Shown: positions 31,687 to 41,992 of the stretch, piece by piece
Layout: each line of letters begins with the position of its first letter
How positions within the stretch are numbered: position 1 is the stretch's first letter
NCBI GenBank assembly: GCA_010093685.1
Contig: MU006232.1
Coordinates: forward strand, 583,427 to 647,426
Direction of reading: 5' to 3'
Length of the DNA stretch: 64,000 bases
DNA from: Ophiobolus disseminans
Lineage: Eukaryota > Ascomycota > Dothideomycetes > Pleosporales > Phaeosphaeriaceae
The notes under the pieces: model-generated
What the model was told of the DNA's origin: nothing
Seen by the model: only the letters and a program-made list of their open reading frames with translations
The model's database searches: none
Program-made: the position numbers and the translations under genes

Positions 31687-34579
31687 AATACGTGAATTGC
31701 GCAAATCGATTTGGAAATGTTTTGGACACCTAATGGTTTGTTGGCTTGCGCGATGTGGTGTATGGTGATTGAACAGAGTGTGCCAACTCAATCATGAGAG
31801 GAAAGCGTAAACTTAACACCATGTGTGCGAGACTATAAGGAACCAAGCACAATAACACGACAGTGCTCTTCCAGTAAGTCTTCACGTGCCCTCAATCCAC
31901 AACTTCTCCCATTTTCATCGTCCCAGTGACGTAAAGAACGTATAGCTCTCGTGAAGGAATTTCCACATGCTAGTTCTCTTCAATACTACGGCCTTTGCTT
32001 TAGAAGAGTAACAATTACCTCTCATTGGGACCCGTAGATTTGGATTTCTCTAGCCTCGAGAGGTCTTTAGCTCTCGGTGTCAAGCTTGCCGTCGTGCACG
32101 GAAGCGAATACTGCGATCTCTGTCTGGCACATGTTAGTTCGGGTGAGCAAGTTTCATTTTGGCACCGAGGCCAAGAATAGCAACGCGATCGTGGCTTACG
32201 ATGGCCACGTTCGTGTTCTGCGACCACCTGCATGAGCGGAAGCCTTCCGACAGCCCTGTGGAAACCTGGTTCTACGGATCGTAATCACATGGAAAAGCCT
32301 TAGCGTAGAGGCAGTACGATAGTGCCGGATGTTTGCCTAGTGAGCTAGTTGCGAGATTTGTTGTTGTTTAGCATCGGCGAAAGAGAGTGCGCGCTGGTTC
32401 TGTGCTCCCGCTTCGATCTAGGGTGCAAATGATCAAGAGGAATGCTTGGGGCGACGCTTGGAAGATTGTCCGCCGGCGGCATAGTCGGCGACATCTTCTG
32501 TGCGTTACTTTATTCGTAGTGTGCCAGACAACTTCTCGGCGCCTCGAGAAACCGGGACAGAGAGTCGTGTGAGTGGCCTGTTTCTTTCCCGCTATCTCGA
32601 TGCAAGAGACAAGATAATTGCGAACCAGTTCTGATCACGAGCCAGTCCTGCGATAGATAGAAAACTGTATGGTATGACTCTGCAAAAGATCGTGCTAACC
32701 CAAGGGCACGGTGGTACCTCACAGGGACATCGGCGCGGAAAATCACGAGCGAGTGAATACAAATCTCCGGATCGGACAGCAAGCGCATCCAGATCGAAGG
32801 GGAGATAGCGGCTGCAAGAGTGTTGTTAGGCTCGTAATCCTAAATTTAACGTAGGAACACTGCGGAAGCATCGAAACGATCTCCACGATGGGAGCGCCAG
32901 GCGCGTGGAAAATGCATTGCGGCAAGCCTAGTTGAGGGTGGGGCTATGGGACAAGCAAAAGCTCCACACAACGGGAGATCTTCGATGTGAGGCGGGCATC
33001 GTCGATGCTTGACGGCCATACGAGGCGCGGCCGTTAGGATGTCGCTTTGAGGTTGGCGTGGAAGGACTAGCAGGTGCGTGTGACTACCTACGGCAGAAGA
33101 ATTTGCGAGAACCGAAGGTGTAGAGCTCGGCGCCAAAAGAAAAGAACAACTTGGGAAGTTAATGGCCCTTTGTTCTGATGATGTTGAGGTTGGTACGAAG
33201 GTTGGAAAGACGGGTTGAATGCAGTTTGAGAAAAGTGGCGTCTCGGTCAGGCACACAAAGGTTGCACACAATTCAGCCTCGCCTAGATATCGATAACGAT
33301 AACGATAATGCGTGATAAGAATCGCGTTGCCAAGGCCATTCCAACATCCCTCACCGGGCACACTGTACTTCAGCAAGCGCATGGCAGCCCAACACCCGGT
33401 GCAAAAGCGTGTGCAAAAGGGCACGCGCTGTTGTCTCGTAGGCTCACATTCAGCGTCCATCGGGCCAGCGCCTCGTCATCGCCAAAATCCCGTGTTCCGT
33501 AATTACCCTTTGCGCCAATGAGACCCTGTCGACCGTTGATCAAGTTCCTGGCTGTGCACTTGCATCGCTCGAAGCCCCACCTCGTCATCGAAGATCAGAC
33601 GTCCCTGGTGGAGATTGGTTGGATAGTCTGCCCGGGCTAGGGTCGGCATACATGACATCGAGGATCGAATTCTTGGGATCGGAATTTAGGATTTCGATGC
33701 CCTGGACGACAGGTGTAATGTGTGGTGTGACACGGGGCCAGTGGAGTAGGTGCGTGGGTGACGGGCACGCGGAATGTGGATCGCAAGTTGGTTGCAGGTG
33801 AGTGAGAGGTGTCTCCAGTGTCGGTGTCGTTTTGAGTAGTCACTCGCAAGACATGCACATTTGAGTCCGCATACTGTCCATCCCTGCTCTCTCTGCTTGT
33901 GTGAGTCTGTCATGTCGAGACAGCAAGTGTATGTTTCTTTTTCAGACTACATGAAAGCACTAGTGTACGAAACACTGCTACGATGTTGAATGTCAATCCT
34001 TTAGCGCTTTCCGATGATCGTCGGATCGTACTCTTCGCGTGAATGTGGCTTGGCAACACCTTCATCGACGTGACGAAAATTTGGTAGGTTAGATGAGTTG
34101 CAGCCGAGGTTTTCCGACGGAAGACTGGCATGTGAAAAACGAAGTCGCAAAATATCACGAGGGAGGATGTTGCTAAAGTTGTGTATCAGAGTTGATTCCT
34201 TCTGAACGAAGCATAACATGCTTGGATACATATATACAGATACAGCTGTGATAGGTCATCATTTTCCCAGCTCGTCGTCCGACCAGCTACCTCAGCGCCC
34301 AGCGGACGAGCGGAGACCGGCCACCATGTCCATCGCAAACGTGCACTGCAACGTGCGAGTCTACTTTCCGTCACCCAACTTCTTCGTGGCTATCGTCGTT
34401 GCTGCAAGTGAAGTTCTTGGCAATGTGTGTTCTTCTCATTGCCATGGTGAATTTCATGTGCCATGATCAACGTTTATGGGCTTTGACCCTCGTATACTGG
34501 ATCGTAGATGCAAGCAGACTAATACGGCGAGTTGTTTATTTGTTGTAGGCGGTCAAGTGGTGTGCCAGAGGCTCCACCT
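31687..34579. other. gene-poor region, nothing confidently coding
   Basis: 2.9 kb with only short, overlapping open frames on both strands, mostly without ATG starts or family resemblance. A minus-strand frame at 32846-33460 contains a RYRYRY run produced by the CGATAA microsatellite at 33291-33308, and it is not convincing. I see no transposase, reverse transcriptase, terminal repeats or tRNA. It may hold regulatory DNA, a non-coding RNA or decayed sequence. Confidence 0.45.
33291..33308. repeat. (CGATAA)3 microsatellite
   Basis: Three perfect CGATAA units in non-coding DNA, followed by TG. Confidence 0.9.
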
Positions 34580-35080
34580 TCAGCCAGCGCTGTATCCGGT
34601 CATGCGGGCGCAATGCGAGCAGTAGTGGATGTTGGTGCCAAACTGAATCATTCCAACCAGAGATTCGCGGCGGCAGCGACAGCAGCTGATGATTGAGGGC
34701 GACATGAGGCTGCCACTGCGTGACGAACTGGAAGACGAGGTTGAAGATGCCGAGGACGTTGAATTTGAGGAGCTGGTTGAAGATACACTGCCACGCTGTT
34801 GGAGAGGCTCGGCAGCAGGTCGGTGGGCAGCGGCAGTTTGCAATTGGAGCAGACGCGAGGCGTCACCAGAAGACGACATGTGCTCGGTGGGTGTTGAAGG
34901 TCCTAAGCGGAAGGCCAATAGAGGGTTGTGCGGGTCTGCAGATGTATGTGCAGAGTAGTCGGATAGTGGGGAGGTGCTGGGTGTTTCGATACTGAAGTGG
35001 GCAGAGGCGGGGACGGCGATGCTGAAGTAGCAGGATGCAGCTGGGGCTACGGCAGAGAAGTCGGAGTGATCTGCGTACAT
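34580..35080 (-). CDS. small Ser-rich protein with C-terminal CxxC-CxxC motif
   Basis: Single exon of 166 residues. The frame extends to 35131 but opens with GTG. The ATG at 35080 gives MYADHSDFSAV. The first two thirds are disordered, with a Ser/Thr-rich run of about 30 residues. The last ~35 residues are ordered and Cys-rich: SCCRCRRESLVG, then MIQFGTNIHYCSHCARMTGYSAG, a two-CxxC arrangement that could bind one zinc. From memory this tail looks like a small conserved protein of ascomycetes, with no assigned function. No signal peptide or membrane segment. It sits alone in a gene-poor stretch with long flanks, which may mean long regulatory regions. Confidence 0.68.
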   Translation of the reverse strand: MYADHSDFSAVAPAASCYFSIAVPASAHFSIETPSTSPLSDYSAHTSADPHNPLLAFRLGPSTPTEHMSSSGDASRLLQLQTAAAHRPAAEPLQQRGSVSSTSSSNSTSSASSTSSSSSSRSGSLMSPSIISCCRCRRESLVGMIQFGTNIHYCSHCARMTGYSAG

Positions 35081-37012
35081 GGTAGTGTGCGAGTACGTGT
35101 CTATGGAGGATGACAGGGTCTGCTGAATCACTGCTCAGTAGGGCATCGTGGCAGATATACATATGCTTAGCAAAGGGCCTCACGATCGGTCGATGCAATC
35201 ACTTGTGCACCAGGCAGAGTGCACTGCGGCCCATGGCGGGGCGTGATTGGCCTGGGCAGATGATGCGACGCTTGGAGACATGAATGCCCAGGGTGCTGGG
35301 TCGCGCCTGCATCGACGGTTTGCCTGGAGGGCAAGATCGACCGGAGTCGCGATTGCCTTGGATTTTTCGATGGCCAGACCGAATCCGTCGCCCGGCCTAA
35401 ATCGGAGCTGAGCTGGCGCGAACGACGACGGGCAATTCTGGCAACTACTCGCTCTCTCTGCGACGCTGCCATGTCTCGTCGGCAACGGCTCTTGGCCGCC
35501 GGCCCGTCACATGAGCCCGTGCAAAGACGCCCAGCACACGCAAAGTTTGCTGACACTGCCACACAGCCCCGATGCCTCGCGCTGGTGTAGCACCGCTGCC
35601 TGGGCGACGCGACGCATTGCATTGCTTGCGCGACACACCGGATGCTGGCGCTGCGCTACCAACGGCCTCTCGCTCAATCCATTCTCCGGTTCCGGCTGCA
35701 CTCCGGTCCAACAAACACCTCATTCCTCAATCACGACCCCAATCCAGCAACTACGGTTCAGCTCCTGTCGATTGCAGCACTTGCTGCGGCCATTGTGTCC
35801 TTGTTGCCCAAACACCGCTTTATCTAACGGCCCGAACCGTAGACCTCGATCTAGACCATCAGCGTGCATACCCCTCCCCAGACGTCGAAAACAAGAGCAC
35901 CCAATTTCCTTCCTAGGAAAAGAGCGCGAGATCAGGAACCCTTGCCTGCTTGTTTGGAGTCTCCTGAGGAGCCTATCATTCTGGCGACAGCACCCTGCAA
36001 ATCGCGCACGATACCGTGTCCTTCGGCCTGGACACTTCCCTGCAACCGGGCGCTGCATTCTCGTGCAGAGAGCGGTGCACTTGTTCACTAGGGCCATGAT
36101 CTGGCCACACTGCAATGAGGAGGCGTTAGCCAGGCGCACTGACAGGAAGCCCACTTCAGGCTGCCTGTCATGGCGCCTCTGGAACCGTGTATACCACAGT
36201 GCTACCGTATGGCGCCTGCACAGCTCACACTCGGACGAGCGGTCAAGAGGGGTGTCTCGAGAAGTCCAAATTGCCAGAACTGCGGGCGGCTAGTTGCCCA
36301 GGGCCTGCATAGACACGGAGTTGCGATCGGAGGTCAGAAGTGGTGAGCTTACCCAAAGCTCTCATACTGCAGCCATCGGACCAGAAAAAGAGGCACTGTT
36401 CCACATTACGAACCACCCAAGACCGCGCGGTCCGGACCCCGACCAGTTCGAAGCCTGGGAATAAACAGTTTACGCCTCATTCCTGGAACAACGCGGAACC
36501 GAAGAAATGCTTTCCGCGTGCCAGCGCCATGGATAGGAGTGGGCTTGATAACAAGAGCAAGGTCACTTTGAGTAAGATCATCGAGCACGTACACTGCGTG
36601 TGGTGCAAGTCTTGAAGGCATCTCGGGACCAGGTGAGCAAAATACACGCAATTTCTCTCAAGTCTAGACACTAGACAAGGTAAGTCAAAGTGTACCACGA
36701 GTAGCCCACGAAAACATGTACGTTCACTAGGTATACACGGCAAAATCCAGACCCTCCATCAGGGTACTATCGCCTGTATTGTCCGGACTAGACTACATTC
36801 ATGAGGTCGTATCGACTGCAGCGCCTAACATGAAGAGCAACTATCTCGCCCTTGTAAATGGGCGTATGTAACCTCATCGTACTACTTCAACAGGAATGGC
36901 TAAGTCTTGACCATAGTCGTCCCGCATCTCGCTCACCATTTAAGTGTGGCTGCTAGCAGCTAACAGCGTACACGATATGCTGACAAGATGCACATGCTAC
37001 ATTTTGCTTGTT
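35081..37012. other. gene-poor region upstream of the CxxC-CxxC gene
   Basis: 1.9 kb that is GC-rich around 35.2-35.7 kb, so open frames appear in several phases at once. None begins with a supported ATG and shows a recognisable domain. I treat it as promoter/leader DNA of the flanking minus-strand gene plus unassigned sequence. Confidence 0.45.
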
Positions 37013-37236
37013 ATGGGGCCTTCTTTTACCTCGGTATTGAAGGCATCACCATTGGAAGCTTGGAATGGGTCGTTAGTGCGTGGTCCCCTTTGACCAAGTT
37101 GGATAGGCATCGATAGTCGCAACCAGAGGTACCCAGCACCAGCACCCGCGATCAACTGGCTCAATTTGCTAAGCTTCGGAAGGAGGTCCAGGGCATCCGT
37201 CTTGAAATGCAAACGATGATGTGGTTCACGGCGTGA
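37013..37236 (+). CDS. possible 60-residue two-exon protein
   Basis: Exon 37013-37075 (MGPSFTSVLKASPLEAWNGSL), a 41-base intron with GTGCGT...ATAG ends, then exon 37117-37236 ending in TGA. Total coding length is 183. The second exon encodes an amphipathic helix, DQLAQFAKLRKEV...RLEMQTMM, and finishes WFTA. An alternative donor four bases earlier (GTTAGT) also stays open in another frame. The helix looks like coding sequence, but the model is short and unsupported by homology. The intron is below the local norm. Confidence 0.28.
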
Positions 37237-37957
37237 AGGTGGATTTTAGCGAACATAGTGGGCATCACCTGGAGGATGCGACGGGAGCCATGCGTGGATA
37301 TCTTTGCGAGAGCAGGGTATCGTGGTTGAATACAAGACGCAGCGCAGACCGTCTATGCCTTAAGTAATCATTCATTCTCCCACCTCTTTCCACAAGCCCG
37401 TGATGAACGAGTTGCGCGCGTGGAGCTCATTCCACAAGTGTTTTAGCCTCATTTCAGCCGCATGTGTCATCATACCTAGATGCAGAAAGTGCGATCGGGC
37501 ATGCGCACAGCACAGGGAGGTGCGTGACCGCAAGAGTTATTCTCGAATCCATATATCCGTACCTACCATAATGCTTTGGCTTCATCAGGACAGTCTTCAA
37601 AGCTTCCTCGGCCAGCACTTGATCCTGGCGCAAGACGCGGGTCGCCAGACGAGCGATATGACGCCGCCGAAAGAATGCTGCACCTCTCCCAAAGAGGTGT
37701 CCTCGGCGCTGAAGCCCGCAAGCCTATGCGATAGGAAGAAATGAAGCCTGCCACTTCACCGCGTTGCGCCGCTCCCTGCGATCGTGCGAAAACAAAGCAT
37801 TTGGCACCAGATACGTCACGATCCTCACTATCGCAACCCTCGTCGCCCGCCCGCAATTTAACACCGACGGCAGCCCCACCATCGCTCCTGCCAGAACCGC
37901 CCGTCACTCCTGCCCGAACGTCGCAACGCCCGCAGTTTGCACGCCCACGCCGAAAGC
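37237..37957. promoter_or_regulatory. upstream region of 6-phosphogluconolactonase
   Basis: About 720 bases before the 6PGL ATG. It has overlapping open frames but no credible gene. The proximal 200 bases are C-rich and A/C-rich, typical of fungal 5' leaders. Confidence 0.45.
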
Positions 37958-38746
37958 ATGCCCAAGCCACCGAATCTATACGCCTTCGAGGGCGCCAGCC
38001 AGCTTGCCGCGAGCCTCCGCACCTACGTCCTCGACGCGCAAAACAGCTCCATTGACCGCCACAACGTCTTCCGCGTCGCAGTATCCGGCGGCTCCCTGCC
38101 AAAGATCCTCGGCCAAGCGCTACTGCAGGAGAAGAACGGTGATGGCAAGGTCCAGTTTGGCAAGTGGGAGATCTACTATGCCGACGAGCGCGCGGTGCCC
38201 CTCGACCACGAAGACAGCAACCACCGGCTGGTGCAGGAGGAGCTGCTGAACAAGATACCACCCGACATGGGCAAGCCGCACGTGTTCCCCATTGACGTCA
38301 AGTACCTGGACGACATACAAGAGCTGGCAGACCAGTACGAGCAGACCCTCGTGAGCCGCTTCGCCGCCAAGGACAGCGTGCGCATACCCATCTTCGACCT
38401 GATCCTGCTGGGCTGCGGCCCCGACGGCCACACGTGCAGTCTGTTCCCCGGGTCGCCTCTGCTCCGCGAAAGCGATGCCTGGATCCTGCCCATCTCCGAT
38501 TCCCCCAAGCCCCCGCCAAAGCGCATCACTCTCTCGCTTCCAGTCGCGTCGCACGGCCTGAAGATCGGCTTCGTCGCCACCGGCGGCGGAAAGAAGGATG
38601 TGTTGAAGCAAATCTTCGACACAGAGGAGGGACGGCAGTTGCCTTGCGGACTGATCAATGAGAATGCGCAAGAACGGGTCAGCTGGTTCGTGGACTACCC
38701 TGCAGTTGAGGGTGTCTCGTTTCCGGCACGCCGCGGCAGTCTGTAA
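37958..38746 (+). CDS. 6-phosphogluconolactonase
   Basis: Single exon of 262 residues. The open frame begins at 37937 with TTG. The ATG at 37958 gives MPKPPNLYAFEG, a normal family start. It hydrolyses 6-phosphogluconolactone to 6-phosphogluconate, the second step of the oxidative pentose phosphate pathway, in the cytosol. Family blocks are in order: FRVAVSGGSLPKILG (~35), YYADERAVPLDHEDSNHR (~78), LILLGCGPDGHTCSLFPG (~155) and PKPPPKRITLSLP (~190). The length equals that of yeast Sol3/Sol4 (about 250). No targeting signal, as expected. Confidence 0.95.
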   Translation: MPKPPNLYAFEGASQLAASLRTYVLDAQNSSIDRHNVFRVAVSGGSLPKILGQALLQEKNGDGKVQFGKWEIYYADERAVPLDHEDSNHRLVQEELLNKIPPDMGKPHVFPIDVKYLDDIQELADQYEQTLVSRFAAKDSVRIPIFDLILLGCGPDGHTCSLFPGSPLLRESDAWILPISDSPKPPPKRITLSLPVASHGLKIGFVATGGGKKDVLKQIFDTEEGRQLPCGLINENAQERVSWFVDYPAVEGVSFPARRGSL

Positions 38747-39105
38747 GGCGTGCGTCACCAGCGATGACTCGCCGGAGTGTAGTGATCTTTGCTTTCTACG
38801 GGTGCATTGAGCATTTGAGGCAGCTCGCAACGGAGACTGTATCGGAGGAGACACTCGGTCGCTTGCTCCCACGATAGACACGAACTAGATAACGATTTCA
38901 TCAATGCACCTTCCCCACAAGTATGCTCGTCCAACACCTGTGTTTCTCCGCGTCGTGGTGTGTAGCGGCCGATTTCTTCGCAGGTCACACCACGTGACCA
39001 GTATGCTATCGATAAGACTATGACAATCGCGCCGGGGTAGTGTTTGTTTACCACCTCGCATCGACTGGACCACCTGCATTGCATGTGTCGCATCCGAGTT
39101 CAGCC
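38747..39105. other. intergenic, nothing recognised
   Basis: 359 bases between two rightward genes. It holds the 6PGL 3' end and the promoter of the next gene. Confidence 0.5.
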
Positions 39106-40817
39106 ATGCCTATACCCACAATGAATGCGCCTGTCAAGCATCGGATCCATGGCGATAGGGCCAACGAGGGTATCTCTGGCCAACAGGTGATGATCGATCG
39201 CATCGTTTAGTCGGCTGTACATGCTTACAGGTACAGTTCAATGAAGAATCAAAAAATCATGAACAGCCACCAGGGTCGATTACCAACGATCAGAGGCATA
39301 GCATTCTCCGCTTACATGCCCTACCGCCACCCCACCAAGGGGAATTAGATGGACCTAAAAGGCGGAGTTTACTTCCACAGCCTGGACAGCCAAGATACAG
39401 CTCACACCAACGGGATTCTTCGGTCACAAAGACGGACACTTCCAGTCAGCCAATGATACCTGGGCGATTGCGACCAAGATCTTTGTATCAGACTGGGACT
39501 ACACAGTCTTCTCAGAGTCGGAAGGACGATAAGACAGCCAGCACTCATCCTCTACATCCTCCTAACTCAATGACCAAGCAAGCGGAGCCGCAAACTGCCG
39601 CACTCGGTCGATCGCGATCCCTACGCAGGCCAGGTGTGCCAATACAGTCAGCTCAGTCAACGACAAACATCACTTACAATCGGACTCAGTCGACTAGCAA
39701 TGCTTTAGCCCCTTCCAGAGAGTCAAGCAACGCCATAGTAGCCGGCGAGAGACCCAGATCCTTACTACTTGCTCCCAGCAGTACTATGAGACCCAACAGT
39801 ATCACTTCAGATTCAGCGTCCACTGCATCGAGGGCATCCGCCAGGCTTGCGGGAATGAACCGCCCAGCTAGTGTTAAGATGACGGCCGAGATTTCAGGTG
39901 GTGGTACTTCAGGTCGTTCGGTTTCAAGGCCCGATGATCCTGCGGGAGCACAGCCACGACGCCGAGAGTTCCTAAAGGAAGGAACGACGAAGACTGCCAA
40001 GCCAGCTTTCACAACTTTACAGCAGCATTTCACGCCACGAAAGTCGGGTAAAGCGCCAACTTCAACATTTCTTCAACCCGCCCCTGCTCCCGGAGCTAGT
40101 ACATTATCACCCGAGATAATCAGTCTCCAATCGGAATTGCTCCAGCTCCACCTTTTGCACAAAACGTCAGCAAAAGTTAGCCAGCAATGGGACCTTAACG
40201 CGAGAAGTGGCCTGCGTGAAAGATTCGAAGAAGTTGCGAGCCTTCATCAAGCCATGCTAGAGTACGAACGCGCAGGTCAGGAACAAAAGAATGTGCAAGC
40301 ACTTCTCGGCTGGTCTGCCGAGATGTCATCTGTAGGGCTTATTGCATGCATACAGATACTGTCCGGGCCTTTGCATGAGCTTCCGCTACTAGTCGAGCCA
40401 GGTGGCCGGTTTCAACGTCTAGTCGGCGAGTTCGGTAGCTGGATATCACGGGTGGAGCATATCTGGTCCGACCGAACGTGCTCGACCACGGACAACAGTA
40501 ATCTAGATTATGTTGAGGGCCTCGGAGATATGTGGAAAGGTGAAAATGTGGCTTTGATACGAAAGGTCACGTCGTTCGCTCGCGACCTGGACCAAGTACG
40601 TCAGCCGTCTTCAGCATCGAGCATAGCTAGCATTGTGAGCACGTGCAAGGCGTTGCTCAAGGGACTTTCAGATGAGCTGCACATGATGCAGGTAGTGGAA
40701 GCTGATGTGGTACACAAGGAGAAAGAATGGGTGGAAGCTTGCGTGCAAGCGATCGCTCGGGATGCCGGCCTTCAGTCGATAAATGTGGATACGGATGCTG
40801 CAGCGTGGCGGATGTAA
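39106..40817 (+). CDS. disordered N-terminus plus helical C-terminus protein, unrecognised
   Basis: Modelled as two exons, 39106-39186 and 39231-40817, giving 555 residues with a 44-base intron (CAACAG|GTGATG ... TTACAG|GTA). The reading frame is open back from the internal ATG at 39453 to 39231, with protein-like text (RRSLLPQPGQPRYSS), so the upstream exon is likely. Residues 1 to ~290 are Ser/Thr/Pro/Arg-rich and basic, with repeated RPRSL motifs. About 300-555 are helical: SPEIISLQSELLQLHLLHKT, then WDLNARSGLRERFEEVASL, with a final helix ending VNVDTDAAAWRM. A basic disordered head joined to coiled coil is seen in microtubule-binding subunits such as HAUS8, but I have no motif proving that. 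Function unknown. Confidence 0.68.
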
Positions 40818-41992
40818 GATGTTAATCTTGTTGCGTAATGCGGAGATTTTGAGGACATTGAAGATTGCCACGAGTCTTGTGCAAGCAATGTGATCAGCGT
40901 GATCTGAGCAGATGTGCTTCCGATCAACTGGTAAGCCATGACGGATGAGACATCCACGCTTATCGCCCGCCGCCCATACCAGCATAGCACACACCACAGC
41001 TGTTCAGCAGGGGCATGCACTGAAGTGCATATTAAGCATACAGGTAGTGCTGCAGCCACTGCAGCCATTGTACATAAATGTAATACCATGGGGCGGCGCG
41101 AGATGCGCCTATCCGCCCCTGCCGCCTCGTGCCGTTACATCTCCTCCCAGGTGTGAACTCCTTTCCCAACAGCTATTTCCTTAGTGTCAGGATTTGAAGA
41201 ATCTATGGATTGCAGGACCAAAGCGTGGTGCTGACTAACACGCTAGTGCCAAACTGGTAACGTGTTCTATTACCAAGCCTCATCAGCGCTCTTACTCATC
41301 ATCCAATTCCTCCTCAAGTTCTGTGGTGGCTTGTTACGTGTTCCCTGCCTACACGTCCTCCGCCAATGTTTTCCCATCGGATCCGATCGTCATGTTACTC
41401 TCCGGCATATTTCCATCCTTGACGCCATGTTCGACGCCCTGCAGTGAACTGCATTTCCCGTGATCCCATCGTTAACTCAAGCTCTCGGATTCTCTGTTGC
41501 ACTTGGCTATCCGCTCTGGCACTGCTTTTCAAGCCTGGAGCGAGGTCTTATATTGCATCCAAGAGGATCCAGTGCGGCAGTGGCGCTGACCGATTGTTGG
41601 TGGAACCCCAGGAGCACTCTAGTGCGTTGACATTGACAACAACTGCTCAGGCCTACTCTACTGCCACTCATCTCCGATCCAGCTCCCTGCCAGGTTCCAA
41701 CAGTGCCTAGTCTACTACTTGGTGCGTACTTATCTGTCGAATAAATCTGCCACTAGTCGGATTCAGTCAACTAGAAGACGTTCACTTGGTGTCGCCAAGC
41801 TTATGCCCGGCACCTACTCGCCTGCTAATACCACTCCGGCCAACATTAGTAATCCCGCAACAACAAGTACTTTCTCGTGGGATTTTGACATTATGAGCCC
41901 CAACTAATAATGCTAGTGCTACCCCCAAGTTGCTCCTGAATGTATGGCGCAAGGGAGAGGCTGCATTCGTACTTCGAGGGCTAAATCCACTC
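40818..41992. other. intergenic, long pyrimidine-rich leader/promoter
   Basis: 1.2 kb. The right half (about 41250-41950) is pyrimidine-rich and AC-rich, the composition of a fungal promoter or long 5' leader. Small ATG frames (for example 41719-41907) have no family resemblance and may act as upstream ORFs if the region is transcribed. Confidence 0.4.

Noticed and set aside
32846..33460. 204-codon minus-strand frame with RYRYRY
   Set aside because: The RY run comes from a CGATAA microsatellite and the rest has no protein-like pattern.
35511..36293. 260-codon plus-strand frame with several overlapping frames
   Set aside because: The GC-rich region is open in several phases at once, with no domain and mixed Cys/Arg/Ser composition typical of chance frames.
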